Of a stretch of 28,390 bases of DNA, positions 7,801-14,496 are shown in pieces. The translations under genes and the position numbers were made by a program. Position 1 is the first letter of the stretch. Each line of letters starts with the position of its first letter. Below the pieces are notes generated by a model, which made no database searches, was not told the origin of the DNA, and saw only the letters and a program-made list of their open reading frames with translations. The stretch is from NCBI GenBank assembly GCA_043809745.1, contig JBDROU010000042.1, forward strand, positions 1 to 28,390, read 5' to 3'. The stretch comes from JBDROU01 sp043809745 [NCBI: bacterium] (GTDB taxonomy: Bacteria; Elusimicrobiota; JBDRMW01).

Positions 7801-8612
7801 GTTACTGGATTTATCATATTTGGACCTGACAGTATAGGTGCCCTGACATCATTTTTAAACTCTTCAAGTTCGAGTTTCAATATTGCCCGATATTTAGCGT
7901 ATACAGCCTGATTTCTTATTCCCGCGGTTCCAAAGGTCTTATATCCCATTCCATATGCATAAATTATATCGTCCCATCTTGACTCTAATACACCACGATA
8001 AAACCCTTGCACTATGTTCTTTGGTATGCTATTTTTTGGCTCAAGCCATTCATTAATAAATCTTTTAAGATTTGCTTTTTGACTATTCGCTTTTGTTTCA
8101 GAAGAATCTTTATTAGCAACTCTCTGATCTAGAAGCGCATACATCTTTTCCATAGATAAATCGGCCAGCTTACTTAGTATGCTTTTATATTCAACATCTT
8201 CTTCGGCTTTTTCGAGCAGCATTCCTGCAATAGACCTGGCCAGTTTGGATCTCCGCACTAGCATAGCATCGAAATTACCCTGATTTTCCGGAGTTTGCTT
8301 AAATGATCCTATCTCACTATCAATCTCAATAAGCTTTTGAATTTCTGTTTTGACACTGAATATTTCGTTATCCTTAAGAGCCTTAATAAACTTAGAGTCA
8401 ATAGATTTAATATTCGCAATTATTTTGTTTAATGGTTCTTCCAATTTATATGCATGTTTAATTTCAAACGCATCGTCCCAAGCAAAACTTCTGCTTACCG
8501 GCGGAGCCAGGTATTGACCTGCTTGATGCTGTTCGGCAAACAACGGTAATGATGGAACATTTAAGGCTACGCAAAGGGCGAGTACGATTGAACGCTTCAT
8601 GCAATACATCAT
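4872..8612 (-). CDS. Large exported phosphohexomutase-like protein with LAPP motif
   Basis: The 1246-residue protein starts at ATG 8612 or the adjacent ATG 8609, behind a strong AGGAGG. A signal peptide (KRSIVLALCVALNVPSLPLFA) is followed by YLAPP at about 34-38. The four landmarks of alpha-D-phosphohexomutases (phosphoglucomutase/phosphomannomutase) are present in order: FGTAGIR at 227-233, the phosphoserine loop SASHSE with Ser407, the metal loop DPDADR at 619-624 (Asp619, 621, 623), and the phosphate-binding RPSGT at 1008-1012. ESHVTTE near 716 may be the sugar-recognition loop. Family members usually have 450-600 residues. This one carries a ~200-residue helical N-terminal region, wide insertions between landmarks and a ~230-residue C-terminal tail. 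Key residues appear intact, so sugar-phosphate isomerisation is plausible, but export of such an enzyme is odd because its substrates are cytoplasmic. Monocistronic, with its own promoter. Confidence 0.85.
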   Translation of the reverse strand: MMYCMKRSIVLALCVALNVPSLPLFAEQHQAGQYLAPPVSRSFAWDDAFEIKHAYKLEEPLNKIIANIKSIDSKFIKALKDNEIFSVKTEIQKLIEIDSEIGSFKQTPENQGNFDAMLVRRSKLARSIAGMLLEKAEEDVEYKSILSKLADLSMEKMYALLDQRVANKDSSETKANSQKANLKRFINEWLEPKNSIPKNIVQGFYRGVLESRWDDIIYAYGMGYKTFGTAGIRNQAVYAKYRAILKLELEEFKNDVRAPILSGPNMINPVTLLQQVASISKLYEDYQIQLYNLIEQNKKLKEAAKELGIDMEFADNLGRGSVTIAFDSRLNGDYFAYLLATAYLKNGLKVNLFDAPAGVPAGAAASKGWRFFGRSRIIRVAVKTFNFRILGFLNVGGSALGNLISASHSEANYNGFKAFVGHWMSQVPAFVKDLIAKRYRNEVTYEDMKLELVDMDMKDFRNVFRQNRSNVRWLGDRNEKENFDYCGAKFTPFYPLYYDHLVRQSPIPYRKLTREEKRKIKEAKSNLPLLYSAFYGVGSIPGANLPLFFKMMGYNNFEIVKQQTENMDGTFPGHDMPDPGVVEGWMSNINDYINQHGTDLEGFKRGVNALEGKIPAATDPDADRYGNALPTSINGNMKNTFIEWWKRNVYEPELAKGGDEAILKAKEEYLKENMQDFRLLTANDAWAMLLFYRLLMQARAGVLDKNKIYIMIESHVTTEMLEDIASYFRKTYGLNIYVGKTWVGYTEIADLTRKYFDIARSAQSLYRLLLAEKYLSWLLPSKMLDAAISKSEAKFKECNSLLKDNVPYQEAGLDIIDDAILSLDEGNYTAAIKKIKSIREIEIACGIEESNGYGKLGRVGPHSGKIRDFHISEKDGGLAFFEFAEIYSFAKAIWNKEPYELFTNMIEKLGGYMGSENLYTRYPGAEGEEQKFNTVENLEKVFSLWVQKLKDMGEEVVFTINNENYSIDDILIYRAGKYDIFYKGLPEEGVRLILVNKKTKDKIKVTLRPSGTGDSNRDYNWLQGLIEGRDVNEFIKHMDESMENITRDFFGRFGMETERIVSEGNATSEANGFLLKMKTAGSAAHELVFEEVLGKNPFSEFDKLLLKNAKTHAYALRDISRLTKDEQEREVLKAREAQLENDRLWTNYLKTEEARNNPKQFNFSLGDAVNINMPNCFVKPLIISVCSFIAREMVMLGISSDQVTTSDREVTEMVQKLYDEEKENMRFQNPREVEKIKKGSQIEDSL

Positions 8613-8657
8613 AAATCCTCCTGTTCAAATTATTAATATTAGAATATGGTTTTTGCT

Positions 8658-8685
8658 AATATATATAATACACGAAATATGTAAA
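8658..8685 (-). promoter_or_regulatory. Candidate sigma70-type promoter of the phosphohexomutase-like gene
   Basis: On the minus strand TTTACA (8685-8680, 5/6 to the -35 consensus) is followed after 16 bases by TATATT (8663-8658, 5/6 to the -10). It lies about 45 bases upstream of the AGGAGG and start codon. The region is AT-rich, so chance matches are possible. Confidence 0.45.
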
Positions 8686-8726
8686 GGTTAAAGTAAAATT
8701 CTTGTAAATTTTTTTTTAAGCTATTT

Positions 8727-8897
8727 TTAACGAGATCGATCAAAAACCCCGCTTTTTCTCAATTTGTCATCCCTGGATGCCCCCCGATTAAGGCGTTCGA
8801 GGGCAGGCTTAATCAGGGATCCACTTCCGTCGAGAGTAGATTCCCGATAACACCATTCGGGAATGACACAAGGGAGTTTTTGAGCGATCTCTTAACG
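8727..8897. repeat. Inverted-repeat element, ~170 bp, with inner REP-like palindromes
   Basis: The ends form a long inverted repeat: TTAACGAGATCGATCAAAAA on the left pairs with TTTTTGAGCGATCTCTTAA on the right, with one indel and few mismatches. Inside, GTCATCCC near 8767 and GGGAATGAC near 8869 face each other, and GATTAAG/CTTAATC near 8787-8816 forms a hairpin. No coding frame spans it. It looks like a small non-autonomous element or composite REP element in the intergenic space. The rest of 8613-9054 is AT-rich and shows nothing else beyond the promoter at 8658-8685. Confidence 0.6.
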
Positions 8898-9054
8898 CAG
8901 ATGATTTTATTCAGATATTAATTCTTAAAGCAAATAATTATCGAATTATTCAATATTTATATACAAAACCTCGGGTATTTTTCTTGTTTAATTATTTTTA
9001 AATGGCAATATACTAGCACGAACTAATATTATGTGGGTGTTAGCAGCTCTATTT

Positions 9055-9133
9055 AAAAAAAGTGCCGCCTCGGCTCAGGGGGAAGCCGAGGCGGGGGCAA
9101 ATTTTTCCCCGACCACAGGGGGGTAAGTCGGGG
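9055..9133 (-). terminator. Tandem-hairpin terminator of the first PorV/PorQ-family gene
   Basis: Six bases after the PorV-like stop codon the minus-strand transcript forms CCCCGAC/GTCGGGG (9107-9133), then a perfect 11-bp stem CCGCCTCGGCT/AGCCGAGGCGG (9065-9094) followed by a run of seven U (9055-9061). The second hairpin is a good Rho-independent terminator. Both loops are C-rich in the transcript (CCCCC). The same two-hairpin arrangement, similar in sequence, follows the subtilisin gene at 10556-10636. Confidence 0.85.
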
Positions 9134-9139
9134 AATCTA

Positions 9140-10096
9140 CTAAAACTTAACGCTAATTGAAATCCTGTGCGCGCTGTCCAAATCTTTAACAGGTTCAAAG
9201 CTGTAATCTAGTGAGTAATCCCAAATGTGCAGCCCAATGCCTAAACACCAGTTGAATGAATCTTCTTTGTGTGATCCGAACTCCAATCCGGCGCGCAGAG
9301 CGAGCATATCTATTACCTTTCTTTCAAAACCTATAGAAAGCTCTGCATCCCCTCCCTTAGGTATTGTCATATCGGTCGTTAACTGGAAATTTTCGCTATC
9401 TGGTTTAGCCTGTATACCTACGGTATAGCTCTGAGGAAGTTCTACTTTCTCAGTATTATAAGCAGAAAGCTTAGGTCCTAAATTCTTTGCTACTACAGCC
9501 AATGTAAGGTTATCAGTAATCAACTCAACATTCATACCTGCATCTAATGCGAAACCTGAAGAGGATTTTGAAGCAATTGTCTGTTTAATATATTTTACTG
9601 AAGCTCCAAAACTGAAGCGTCTCCCAACCAATCTTCCGTAAGAAACATTAACAGACTGATCATTAGCTGTAAAATCATCAATTTTTTGACCGAAATTGTT
9701 TCTGCCAGCAAACTCACCCATGTCAAAATATTTTACGCTTAACCCTAATCCGCTATCAAATAAAGGAATTCCAACCGCAAGAAACTCAAAACGCGTATCC
9801 AGCATCCATTCATTGTGCATTAGAGCTATCTCTCTATCTTCAATTTTAGCGATTCCCGCCGGATTATACTGAGTGGAGTAAACATCTCCGGAAACGGCTG
9901 AATAGGCTCCGCAAAATGCTGAGGCTCTTCCACCCACGTTGATATTAAGGAAGTCTGCTCCTGTGGTACCAACTCCCGCATAAACCACACCTGCTGACAC
10001 AGCAAAATAAAAGAAAAGAAACATTTTAACCCAGCCAGTTAAATGTTTCTTTACATACAACATATTTATTTTTTTTGTTTTCGGTAACCCGGCCAT
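9140..10096 (-). CDS. PorV/PorQ-family outer-membrane protein (first copy)
   Basis: The 318-residue protein has an extended N-terminus MAGLPKTKK, then a signal peptide probably cleaved after VVYA (residue 40). The mature part opens with GTTGADFLNINVGGRASAFCG...YNPAGIAKI, the hallmark of PorV/PorQ-family proteins (UPF0164-like beta-barrels). Alternating strands follow and the protein ends in a beta signal with terminal Phe (ISISVKF). In type IX secretion PorV shuttles cargo with C-terminal sorting domains; the subtilisin next door has such a tail. The start is fixed by GGGGGA five bases before ATG 10096, and both lie inside a c-di-GMP-I riboswitch, so translation is probably ligand-controlled. 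It has its own promoter and a tandem-hairpin terminator. The first ~30 residues closely resemble those of the unrelated subtilisin at 10680-13220. Confidence 0.85.
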   Translation of the reverse strand: MAGLPKTKKINMLYVKKHLTGWVKMFLFFYFAVSAGVVYAGVGTTGADFLNINVGGRASAFCGAYSAVSGDVYSTQYNPAGIAKIEDREIALMHNEWMLDTRFEFLAVGIPLFDSGLGLSVKYFDMGEFAGRNNFGQKIDDFTANDQSVNVSYGRLVGRRFSFGASVKYIKQTIASKSSSGFALDAGMNVELITDNLTLAVVAKNLGPKLSAYNTEKVELPQSYTVGIQAKPDSENFQLTTDMTIPKGGDAELSIGFERKVIDMLALRAGLEFGSHKEDSFNWCLGIGLHIWDYSLDYSFEPVKDLDSAHRISISVKF

Positions 10097-10171
10097 CTTT
10101 TCCCCCTTGGAAGCTTAAGATCCGTTGGCTTTGCGTCCCCCGATTTCTCGGAGTTTGCCTTTGTCGAACTT
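10080..10171 (-). promoter_or_regulatory. c-di-GMP-I (GEMM) riboswitch overlapping the PorV-like start codon
   Basis: The minus strand shows the GEMM-I core in order: AAAGGCAAAC, a CCGA-GAAA-TCGG tetraloop hairpin, GGGACGCAAAGCC, and CCGGGTTACCGAA at the 3' end, with the outer P1 stem TTCG/CGAA. The G aligned to Vc2 G20 is retained, favouring c-di-GMP over cGAMP. The arm between ACGGATCTT and AAGATGGCC pairs ATCTT with AAGAT. Its apical part contains the Shine-Dalgarno AAGGGGGA (10108-10101), and the AUG (10096-10094) is in the 3' strand. Ligand binding should hide the start site, so an OFF switch is inferred. Confidence 0.85.
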
Positions 10172-10196
10172 CTCAAATTTTCAAATTCCTTCTTCC

Positions 10197-10256
10197 ACTA
10201 TAGTTCTAACATGAGATTTGTGCAAAGTAAAGAATTAAGGTCGTTACAAACGTAAC
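10197..10256 (-). promoter_or_regulatory. Candidate promoter and palindromic operator upstream of riboswitch 1
   Basis: On the minus strand TTGCAC (10225-10220) and TATAGT (10202-10197) are 17 bases apart. About 18 bases upstream is the palindrome GTTAC-N4-GTAAC (10243-10256), followed by ACCTTAATTCTTTACTT. This block is conserved upstream of the second riboswitch (13322-13381), which suggests a transcription-factor site. Between 10257 and 10555 the DNA is AT-rich with no gene visible; a 7-bp inverted repeat ATGATAC/GTATCAT lies at 10303-10323. Confidence 0.5.
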
Positions 10257-10555
10257 AAGACAGATACACTAATTATATTGATAAATAAACAATATATGAG
10301 TTATGATACCAATATAGTATCATCTTATTTGTAACTTTTATACCCCCTCCCTTGACAGTTAATTTTTTGCTTTTCAGTGTAGATTCTTATTCCTGGTGAG
10401 CTGTTTTGTCTTATATGTATCTTTGATGCCCTTAAATAGCCTTTTAGAGTGGTTTAAAGCAAGTATATGCAAGTTTTATAGCTGCAAATTAGCTAAACAA
10501 GTTGAATCTTATTCTTTATTATACAAATTTGGGGTTTCTACTATGTATGTTATTC

Positions 10556-10636
10556 AAAAAAGAGGCCGCCTCAGCCCAGGGGGATTAGCTGAGGCGGGTT
10601 AAATTGCTCCCCGACTCCAGGGGGATAAAGTCGGGG
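10556..10636 (-). terminator. Tandem-hairpin terminator of the first subtilisin gene
   Basis: The minus-strand transcript forms CCCCGAC/GTCGGGG (10609-10636), then a 10-bp stem CCGCCTCAGC/GCTGAGGCGG (10566-10597) followed by CCTC and six U (10556-10561). It is the sister of the structure at 9055-9133. The loops contain ATCCCCCT, the exact complement of the AGGGGGAT Shine-Dalgarno region of the same gene. Confidence 0.85.
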
Positions 10637-10679
10637 CATTCGCTTAAAAAGTGTTCGCTTTTTGAACCCCTGCTTTAAA

Positions 10680-13220
10680 TTATCTCATAACAGCTAACTT
10701 ACCTTTTTTTGTTTGACCAGACTTAGTAGTAACAAGATAAAAGTAAACTCCACTTGATACTTTCTCACCGTCATCATTCTTTAGTTTCCAGACATAATTC
10801 CCCTGAGAGTTTACTTCTGTATCTAGAACCAAACCTGCACTTACGGTATATATTCTTATTCTTGTTGTTTCTGTTAAACCCTCAAAAGTTATATCTGCTC
10901 CATTATAAGAAGGATTTGGGTACACTATCATCTCATTAAGATCATCTTTTGGCGCATGAGACATAATTGCAAATAGAGTAAAGTGATTAACCCGTATATT
11001 AACGGATTTTTTAGTCATCCCTCTTTTAACAGATTTTTTGATTGATGAATTATAATCTTCTTCTTCAATCTTTACCCATTGCACTGGTTTATCATTATCA
11101 TCAACTTTTAAGTAGTAAATCGATAAATGTGATGAGTCTATATCACTGCCGTCAACTTTACCATCATCATTATCATCCACATATGGCAAAACCAGACTTA
11201 TATCATGCGGAAATATATGTGTCCCATCCTCAAATTCAATTTTTCTATATATACCTATTCCTTTAGTGGAAGACTCACTTGCAGGCAAAACATCAGTTAA
11301 TTCCTCAGGTTTTATATTAGTTATCTCAATTTTAGTATTTTGCGGGATAGTTCCAGGAGGTATTATTACTGAGGTTCCATCCGCTACAATTACCTCACTT
11401 TCCTGATTTGCAGCTACAGTTTCAACTCTTTTGTGATAATTGTATGGATTAACCTCAATAACTCCGTATTCAGCAATATCAGGATTATTTGGAGATATTC
11501 CTATTTCAATACCTTCATTATCAAGGGAGGAGGTCTGATTACTGCTTCTAGCTACCGCTCTTAACTGATAAGAACCGGGAGTTAATGATGTTACATCCCA
11601 ATAAAGGCTGTACGGTTCTTTAGTGATTGCTTCCGATATATCCTTCCACTCATCTTCATCGGCGGCTTTGTATTGGAATAATACTTCCTCTGTTGAAGCA
11701 GTTGCGCCTGCTATTACTGATACCGCATCCCCATACACGCTCTTACCTTGTACAGGAGAGTAAATATAAGCCATTGGAGGAAGCAAATATGAATTATCTA
11801 AATCATCACTTGGGGCTTCTCCGCCAAGCGCAATCTGCACAGCTTGATATGCATCAATTATACCCCAGCCAAATCTAGTATCCTTACCTTCATCACCAAC
11901 ATCTTGGGATGTCATGCCTAATATGGTTTTTATTTGTTGAGGCGTTAATTCAGGATTTGCCTGCACAAGAAGGGCTGCTGCAGCCGCTACAAGAGGGCAA
12001 GCCATCGATGTCCCGGATAGATTTGCATACTCATTTCCTGGTATGGACGATTTTATTCTAACTCCCGGAGCGCTTACGTCCGGTTTTGTCCAATTCCCTA
12101 TATAAGGTTCATAGTTCCAGTTAACCTTCTCCCCGCTGGAGAAGTACGCCGCATCGTCATATATATCAACAGCTCCAACTCCAAAACATGATGGAATATT
12201 CCCCGGAGAAGACGTATACCCGGGACCATAATTACCTATAGACGCAACAGGTAAAATACCAGCTGCTATTAAATTATCAATTGGTTCAACCAACTCATTG
12301 TATGTTCCACCGGCGCCTATGGACATACTCACTACATCTGCCCCGTCATCAGTATCCGGATTGCCATCGGGATCTATTACCCATTCCATACCAGCGATTA
12401 TTTGAGCGAAACTGCCCGTGCCGCCGCTTATTACCATGGCGCTCAGCAGTTTTGCATCGGGAGCAGCACCTATATATTTACCGCTTGAATTTCCACCAAC
12501 TAAAATACCCGCGGTATGCGTGCCATGCTCGGCTGAATCATGCGGTAAAGAGTCAGCAACCTCCCTTCCTATATAATTAAACTCAGCCCAATCAGCAATC
12601 TTTCCTTCTATATCTGAATGATAAGCATCAACCCCTGTATCCAAATGGCCTATTTTGACATTACTTCCTTTATAACCATATTTCTGCCACACCCTGTCAG
12701 CTTTTATTCTGTCTATTCCCCATTCCACTTCGTTATTGCTCTGATTATAAGGAGCATTTCTCACATCAGGAACTGAGTAAATATAATTCTCATGAACCTC
12801 CCACACATCGGTTCTTTTTGCAATTTCTTTAATTACCTCAGCTTTCCCTACAACTACAAAACCATTAAATAAAAGAAATTTCCTGTATGCGGTAACCCCA
12901 CCGGTATTACTTTCTTTAACTAAATATTTTTCTAAATCCTGCTGCGATGCAGATGTTTTAGCGCTTAACATTCTTAAATAGTTCTTACGATTTCTAAATA
13001 AATTATCCGTTTTATCAATCTTCTCCATTTTAATTATTGCGACTATTTCATCATTCGGAGAGGCTTTAGCCAAACTTGCAAGAAATTTCTTTGATGCTTC
13101 TAACGGTGAGACCGTTAACTGTATTGAAACATAAATAAAAAGAAGCAGTTTAACCATAATGGTCAACTGCTTTTTAACCCCAAACCGTATTAAATTTTTT
13201 GTTTTCGGTAACCCGGCCAT
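10680..13220 (-). CDS. S8 subtilisin-family protease with T9SS-like sorting tail (first copy)
   Basis: The 846-residue protein is a secreted serine protease. After MAGLPKTK and a signal peptide (about residues 23-42) comes an inhibitor-I9-like propeptide to ~150. The S8 domain has the catalytic triad Asp194 (GHLDTGVD), His232 (EHGTHTAGI) and Ser405 (LSGTSMACP), with the oxyanion Asn330. Beyond ~465 follow an Ig-like beta domain (YIYSPVQGKSVYG), a beta-rich domain carrying an Asp-rich DDNDDGKVDGSDID loop that may bind calcium, and a C-terminal ~80-residue module starting VYPNP and ending GVYFYLV...GKLAVMR. That pattern is the type A sorting domain of T9SS cargo, though FlgD-like Ig domains look similar. 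Start at ATG 13220 is supported by GGGGGA five bases upstream, inside a c-di-GMP-I riboswitch. It is 36% or more similar by eye in architecture to the paralogue at 14497-16986; no identity was computed. Confidence 0.92.
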   Translation of the reverse strand: MAGLPKTKNLIRFGVKKQLTIMVKLLLFIYVSIQLTVSPLEASKKFLASLAKASPNDEIVAIIKMEKIDKTDNLFRNRKNYLRMLSAKTSASQQDLEKYLVKESNTGGVTAYRKFLLFNGFVVVGKAEVIKEIAKRTDVWEVHENYIYSVPDVRNAPYNQSNNEVEWGIDRIKADRVWQKYGYKGSNVKIGHLDTGVDAYHSDIEGKIADWAEFNYIGREVADSLPHDSAEHGTHTAGILVGGNSSGKYIGAAPDAKLLSAMVISGGTGSFAQIIAGMEWVIDPDGNPDTDDGADVVSMSIGAGGTYNELVEPIDNLIAAGILPVASIGNYGPGYTSSPGNIPSCFGVGAVDIYDDAAYFSSGEKVNWNYEPYIGNWTKPDVSAPGVRIKSSIPGNEYANLSGTSMACPLVAAAAALLVQANPELTPQQIKTILGMTSQDVGDEGKDTRFGWGIIDAYQAVQIALGGEAPSDDLDNSYLLPPMAYIYSPVQGKSVYGDAVSVIAGATASTEEVLFQYKAADEDEWKDISEAITKEPYSLYWDVTSLTPGSYQLRAVARSSNQTSSLDNEGIEIGISPNNPDIAEYGVIEVNPYNYHKRVETVAANQESEVIVADGTSVIIPPGTIPQNTKIEITNIKPEELTDVLPASESSTKGIGIYRKIEFEDGTHIFPHDISLVLPYVDDNDDGKVDGSDIDSSHLSIYYLKVDDNDKPVQWVKIEEEDYNSSIKKSVKRGMTKKSVNIRVNHFTLFAIMSHAPKDDLNEMIVYPNPSYNGADITFEGLTETTRIRIYTVSAGLVLDTEVNSQGNYVWKLKNDDGEKVSSGVYFYLVTTKSGQTKKGKLAVMR

Positions 13221-13295
13221 CTTATCCCCCTTAAAAGTTAAAGATCCGTAGGCTTTGCGTCCTCCGATTACTCGGAGTTTGCCTTTATCGAACAG
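13203..13295 (-). promoter_or_regulatory. c-di-GMP-I (GEMM) riboswitch overlapping the first subtilisin start codon
   Basis: The minus strand contains AAAGGCAAAC, a CTCCGA-GTAA-TCGGAG hairpin with a GNRA loop, GACGCAAAGCC, ACGGATCTT, the Shine-Dalgarno AAGGGGGAT, AAGATGG and CCGGGTTACCGAA, with P1 TTCG/CGAA. The layout is the same as at 10080-10171: the start codon is in the 3' strand of the ATCTT/AAGAT stem and the ribosome binding site is in its loop. High similarity to switch 1 extends through the leader and the promoter region, so the two arose by duplication. Confidence 0.87.
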
Positions 13296-13321
13296 CTCGT
13301 ATTTTCAAATTTCCTTCTTCT

Positions 13322-13381
13322 ACACTGTATCTAACATGATTTGTAATATAAGTAAAGAATTAAGGTCGTTACAAAAGTAAC
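13322..13381 (-). promoter_or_regulatory. Conserved leader promoter region with palindrome GTTAC-N4-GTAAC
   Basis: This block matches the region upstream of riboswitch 1. The palindrome is at 13368-13381 and is followed on the minus strand by GACCTTAATTCTTTACTT, then TACAGT as the likely -10. A good -35 is not obvious, so the promoter may depend on an activator bound at the palindrome. The spacing to the aptamer is also conserved. Confidence 0.4.
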
Positions 13382-13463
13382 AAGTGTGATACACATTTTG
13401 CATCTATAAATATATGTAATTAGTACACCCCTAACCGTAGTTTGATTATCTGTAATTACAATT

Positions 13464-13497
13464 GCCCCTCTAAAACCCTAGTAGGCCTTAGAGGGGC
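13464..13497 (-). terminator. Hairpin after the second PorV/PorQ-family gene, probable terminator
   Basis: A perfect 10-bp stem GCCCCTCTAA/TTAGAGGGGC with a 14-base loop lies about 45 bases downstream of the stop codon at 13541. The following sequence in the transcript is AATTGTAATT rather than a clean U run, so termination may be partial. It marks the end of the subtilisin 2 / PorV-like 2 operon. Confidence 0.55.
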
Positions 13498-13540
13498 TAC
13501 GGCGGTAAATGATAATTGCAAAGAGGCATTATCTCTTGAT

Positions 13541-14488
13541 CTAGAATTTCATTCTAAGGCTGAATTTATGACAACTATCCAAATCACCGAACGGCTCATA
13601 CGCATAATCTAAGAAATATCCGAAAATACTAACCCCAACACCCCCTTTAAAAACAACATCATCTTCATACTCAACACTGCTGCTAAAACCCGTCCTTAAA
13701 AATATTGTATTTTTAATGCCAATCTCGCAACCAATGTTCAAAAATGAATAACTGCTGTTAACTGAATTATGCTCTATACTAAATAATAAACTTTCTTTAA
13801 CAGGTCTTAATCCTATACCAATTCTTAATCGAGTAGGAAGTTTTTCTCTTCTTCTGTTAAATCTGCCTGTTTCAGATCCAACATTCTGGATTGATACTCC
13901 ACCGGTAAACTTATCAGGGATAAATGAATACAAAATTCCGCAGTCAAATGGGAATGTATTTGCGCTGAACTCTGCTATTGCTTGACGCAAATATCTTATC
14001 CTCACTCCCGCATCAAGCCTTTTCGTTACAGGACAAGCATAAGTAAAATCCAATATCAAATCTTTTGAGCTAAAACTGCCAGTTTCAATCCCAAGCATAT
14101 TCCTTCTGGTGAATGATCCATAGTCCATGTACATAATTGATGCCGCAATAACACAAGACGTCAACTGTTTAGAGAAAGCGAAATATTCATATTTAGTATC
14201 AATAAGCCATGATGAATGCTGAAAGCTTAGTTCCATGTCTTTAAGCTGGGCAACTCCTGCAGGATTATAGTTCAATATATTTATTGAGTCATTCAGAGCA
14301 ACGCATGCATCTCCCAAAGAAGATTCTCTTGCCGAACCTGTCAAAAGCAGAGATTTAGCTCCGCTCTCAGCCAAGGTAGCATTTAACATAGCAGGAAATA
14401 ATCCTGATAAATTAAATATTAAAGCAATTAGCATTATAAATCTAAAATTAATACTAATTCTTTCGTTTTGCATGTATATATTAAGCAT
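13541..14488 (-). CDS. PorV/PorQ-family outer-membrane protein (second copy)
   Basis: The 315-residue protein starts MLNIYMQNERISINF; the ATG at 14473 is an alternative, and the Shine-Dalgarno is weak for both. A hydrophobic signal (FIMLIALIFNLSGLFPAML) precedes the family opening AKSLLLTGSARESSLGDACVALN...NYNPAGVAQL. Repeated amphipathic strands follow and the protein ends SLRMKF with the terminal Phe of an outer-membrane beta signal. It lies only 8 bases downstream of the subtilisin gene at 14497-16986, so the two are translated from one mRNA and are under the same riboswitch. This tight coupling supports a dedicated cargo/shuttle or cargo/anchor pair. It is paralogous to 9140-10096 but lacks the MAGLPK leader peptide. 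Confidence 0.83.
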   Translation of the reverse strand: MLNIYMQNERISINFRFIMLIALIFNLSGLFPAMLNATLAESGAKSLLLTGSARESSLGDACVALNDSINILNYNPAGVAQLKDMELSFQHSSWLIDTKYEYFAFSKQLTSCVIAASIMYMDYGSFTRRNMLGIETGSFSSKDLILDFTYACPVTKRLDAGVRIRYLRQAIAEFSANTFPFDCGILYSFIPDKFTGGVSIQNVGSETGRFNRRREKLPTRLRIGIGLRPVKESLLFSIEHNSVNSSYSFLNIGCEIGIKNTIFLRTGFSSSVEYEDDVVFKGGVGVSIFGYFLDYAYEPFGDLDSCHKFSLRMKF

Positions 14489-14496
14489 AATTTTTA

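Noticed and set aside
10080-10171. cGAMP-specific (GEMM-Ib) riboswitch
   Set aside because: The position aligned to Vc2 G20 appears to be G, not the A that marks cGAMP-type members, although the alignment was by eye.
10396-10602. 68-codon plus-strand frame between the PorV-like and subtilisin genes
   Set aside because: Runs through the minus-strand terminator hairpin; poor coding character and no Shine-Dalgarno.
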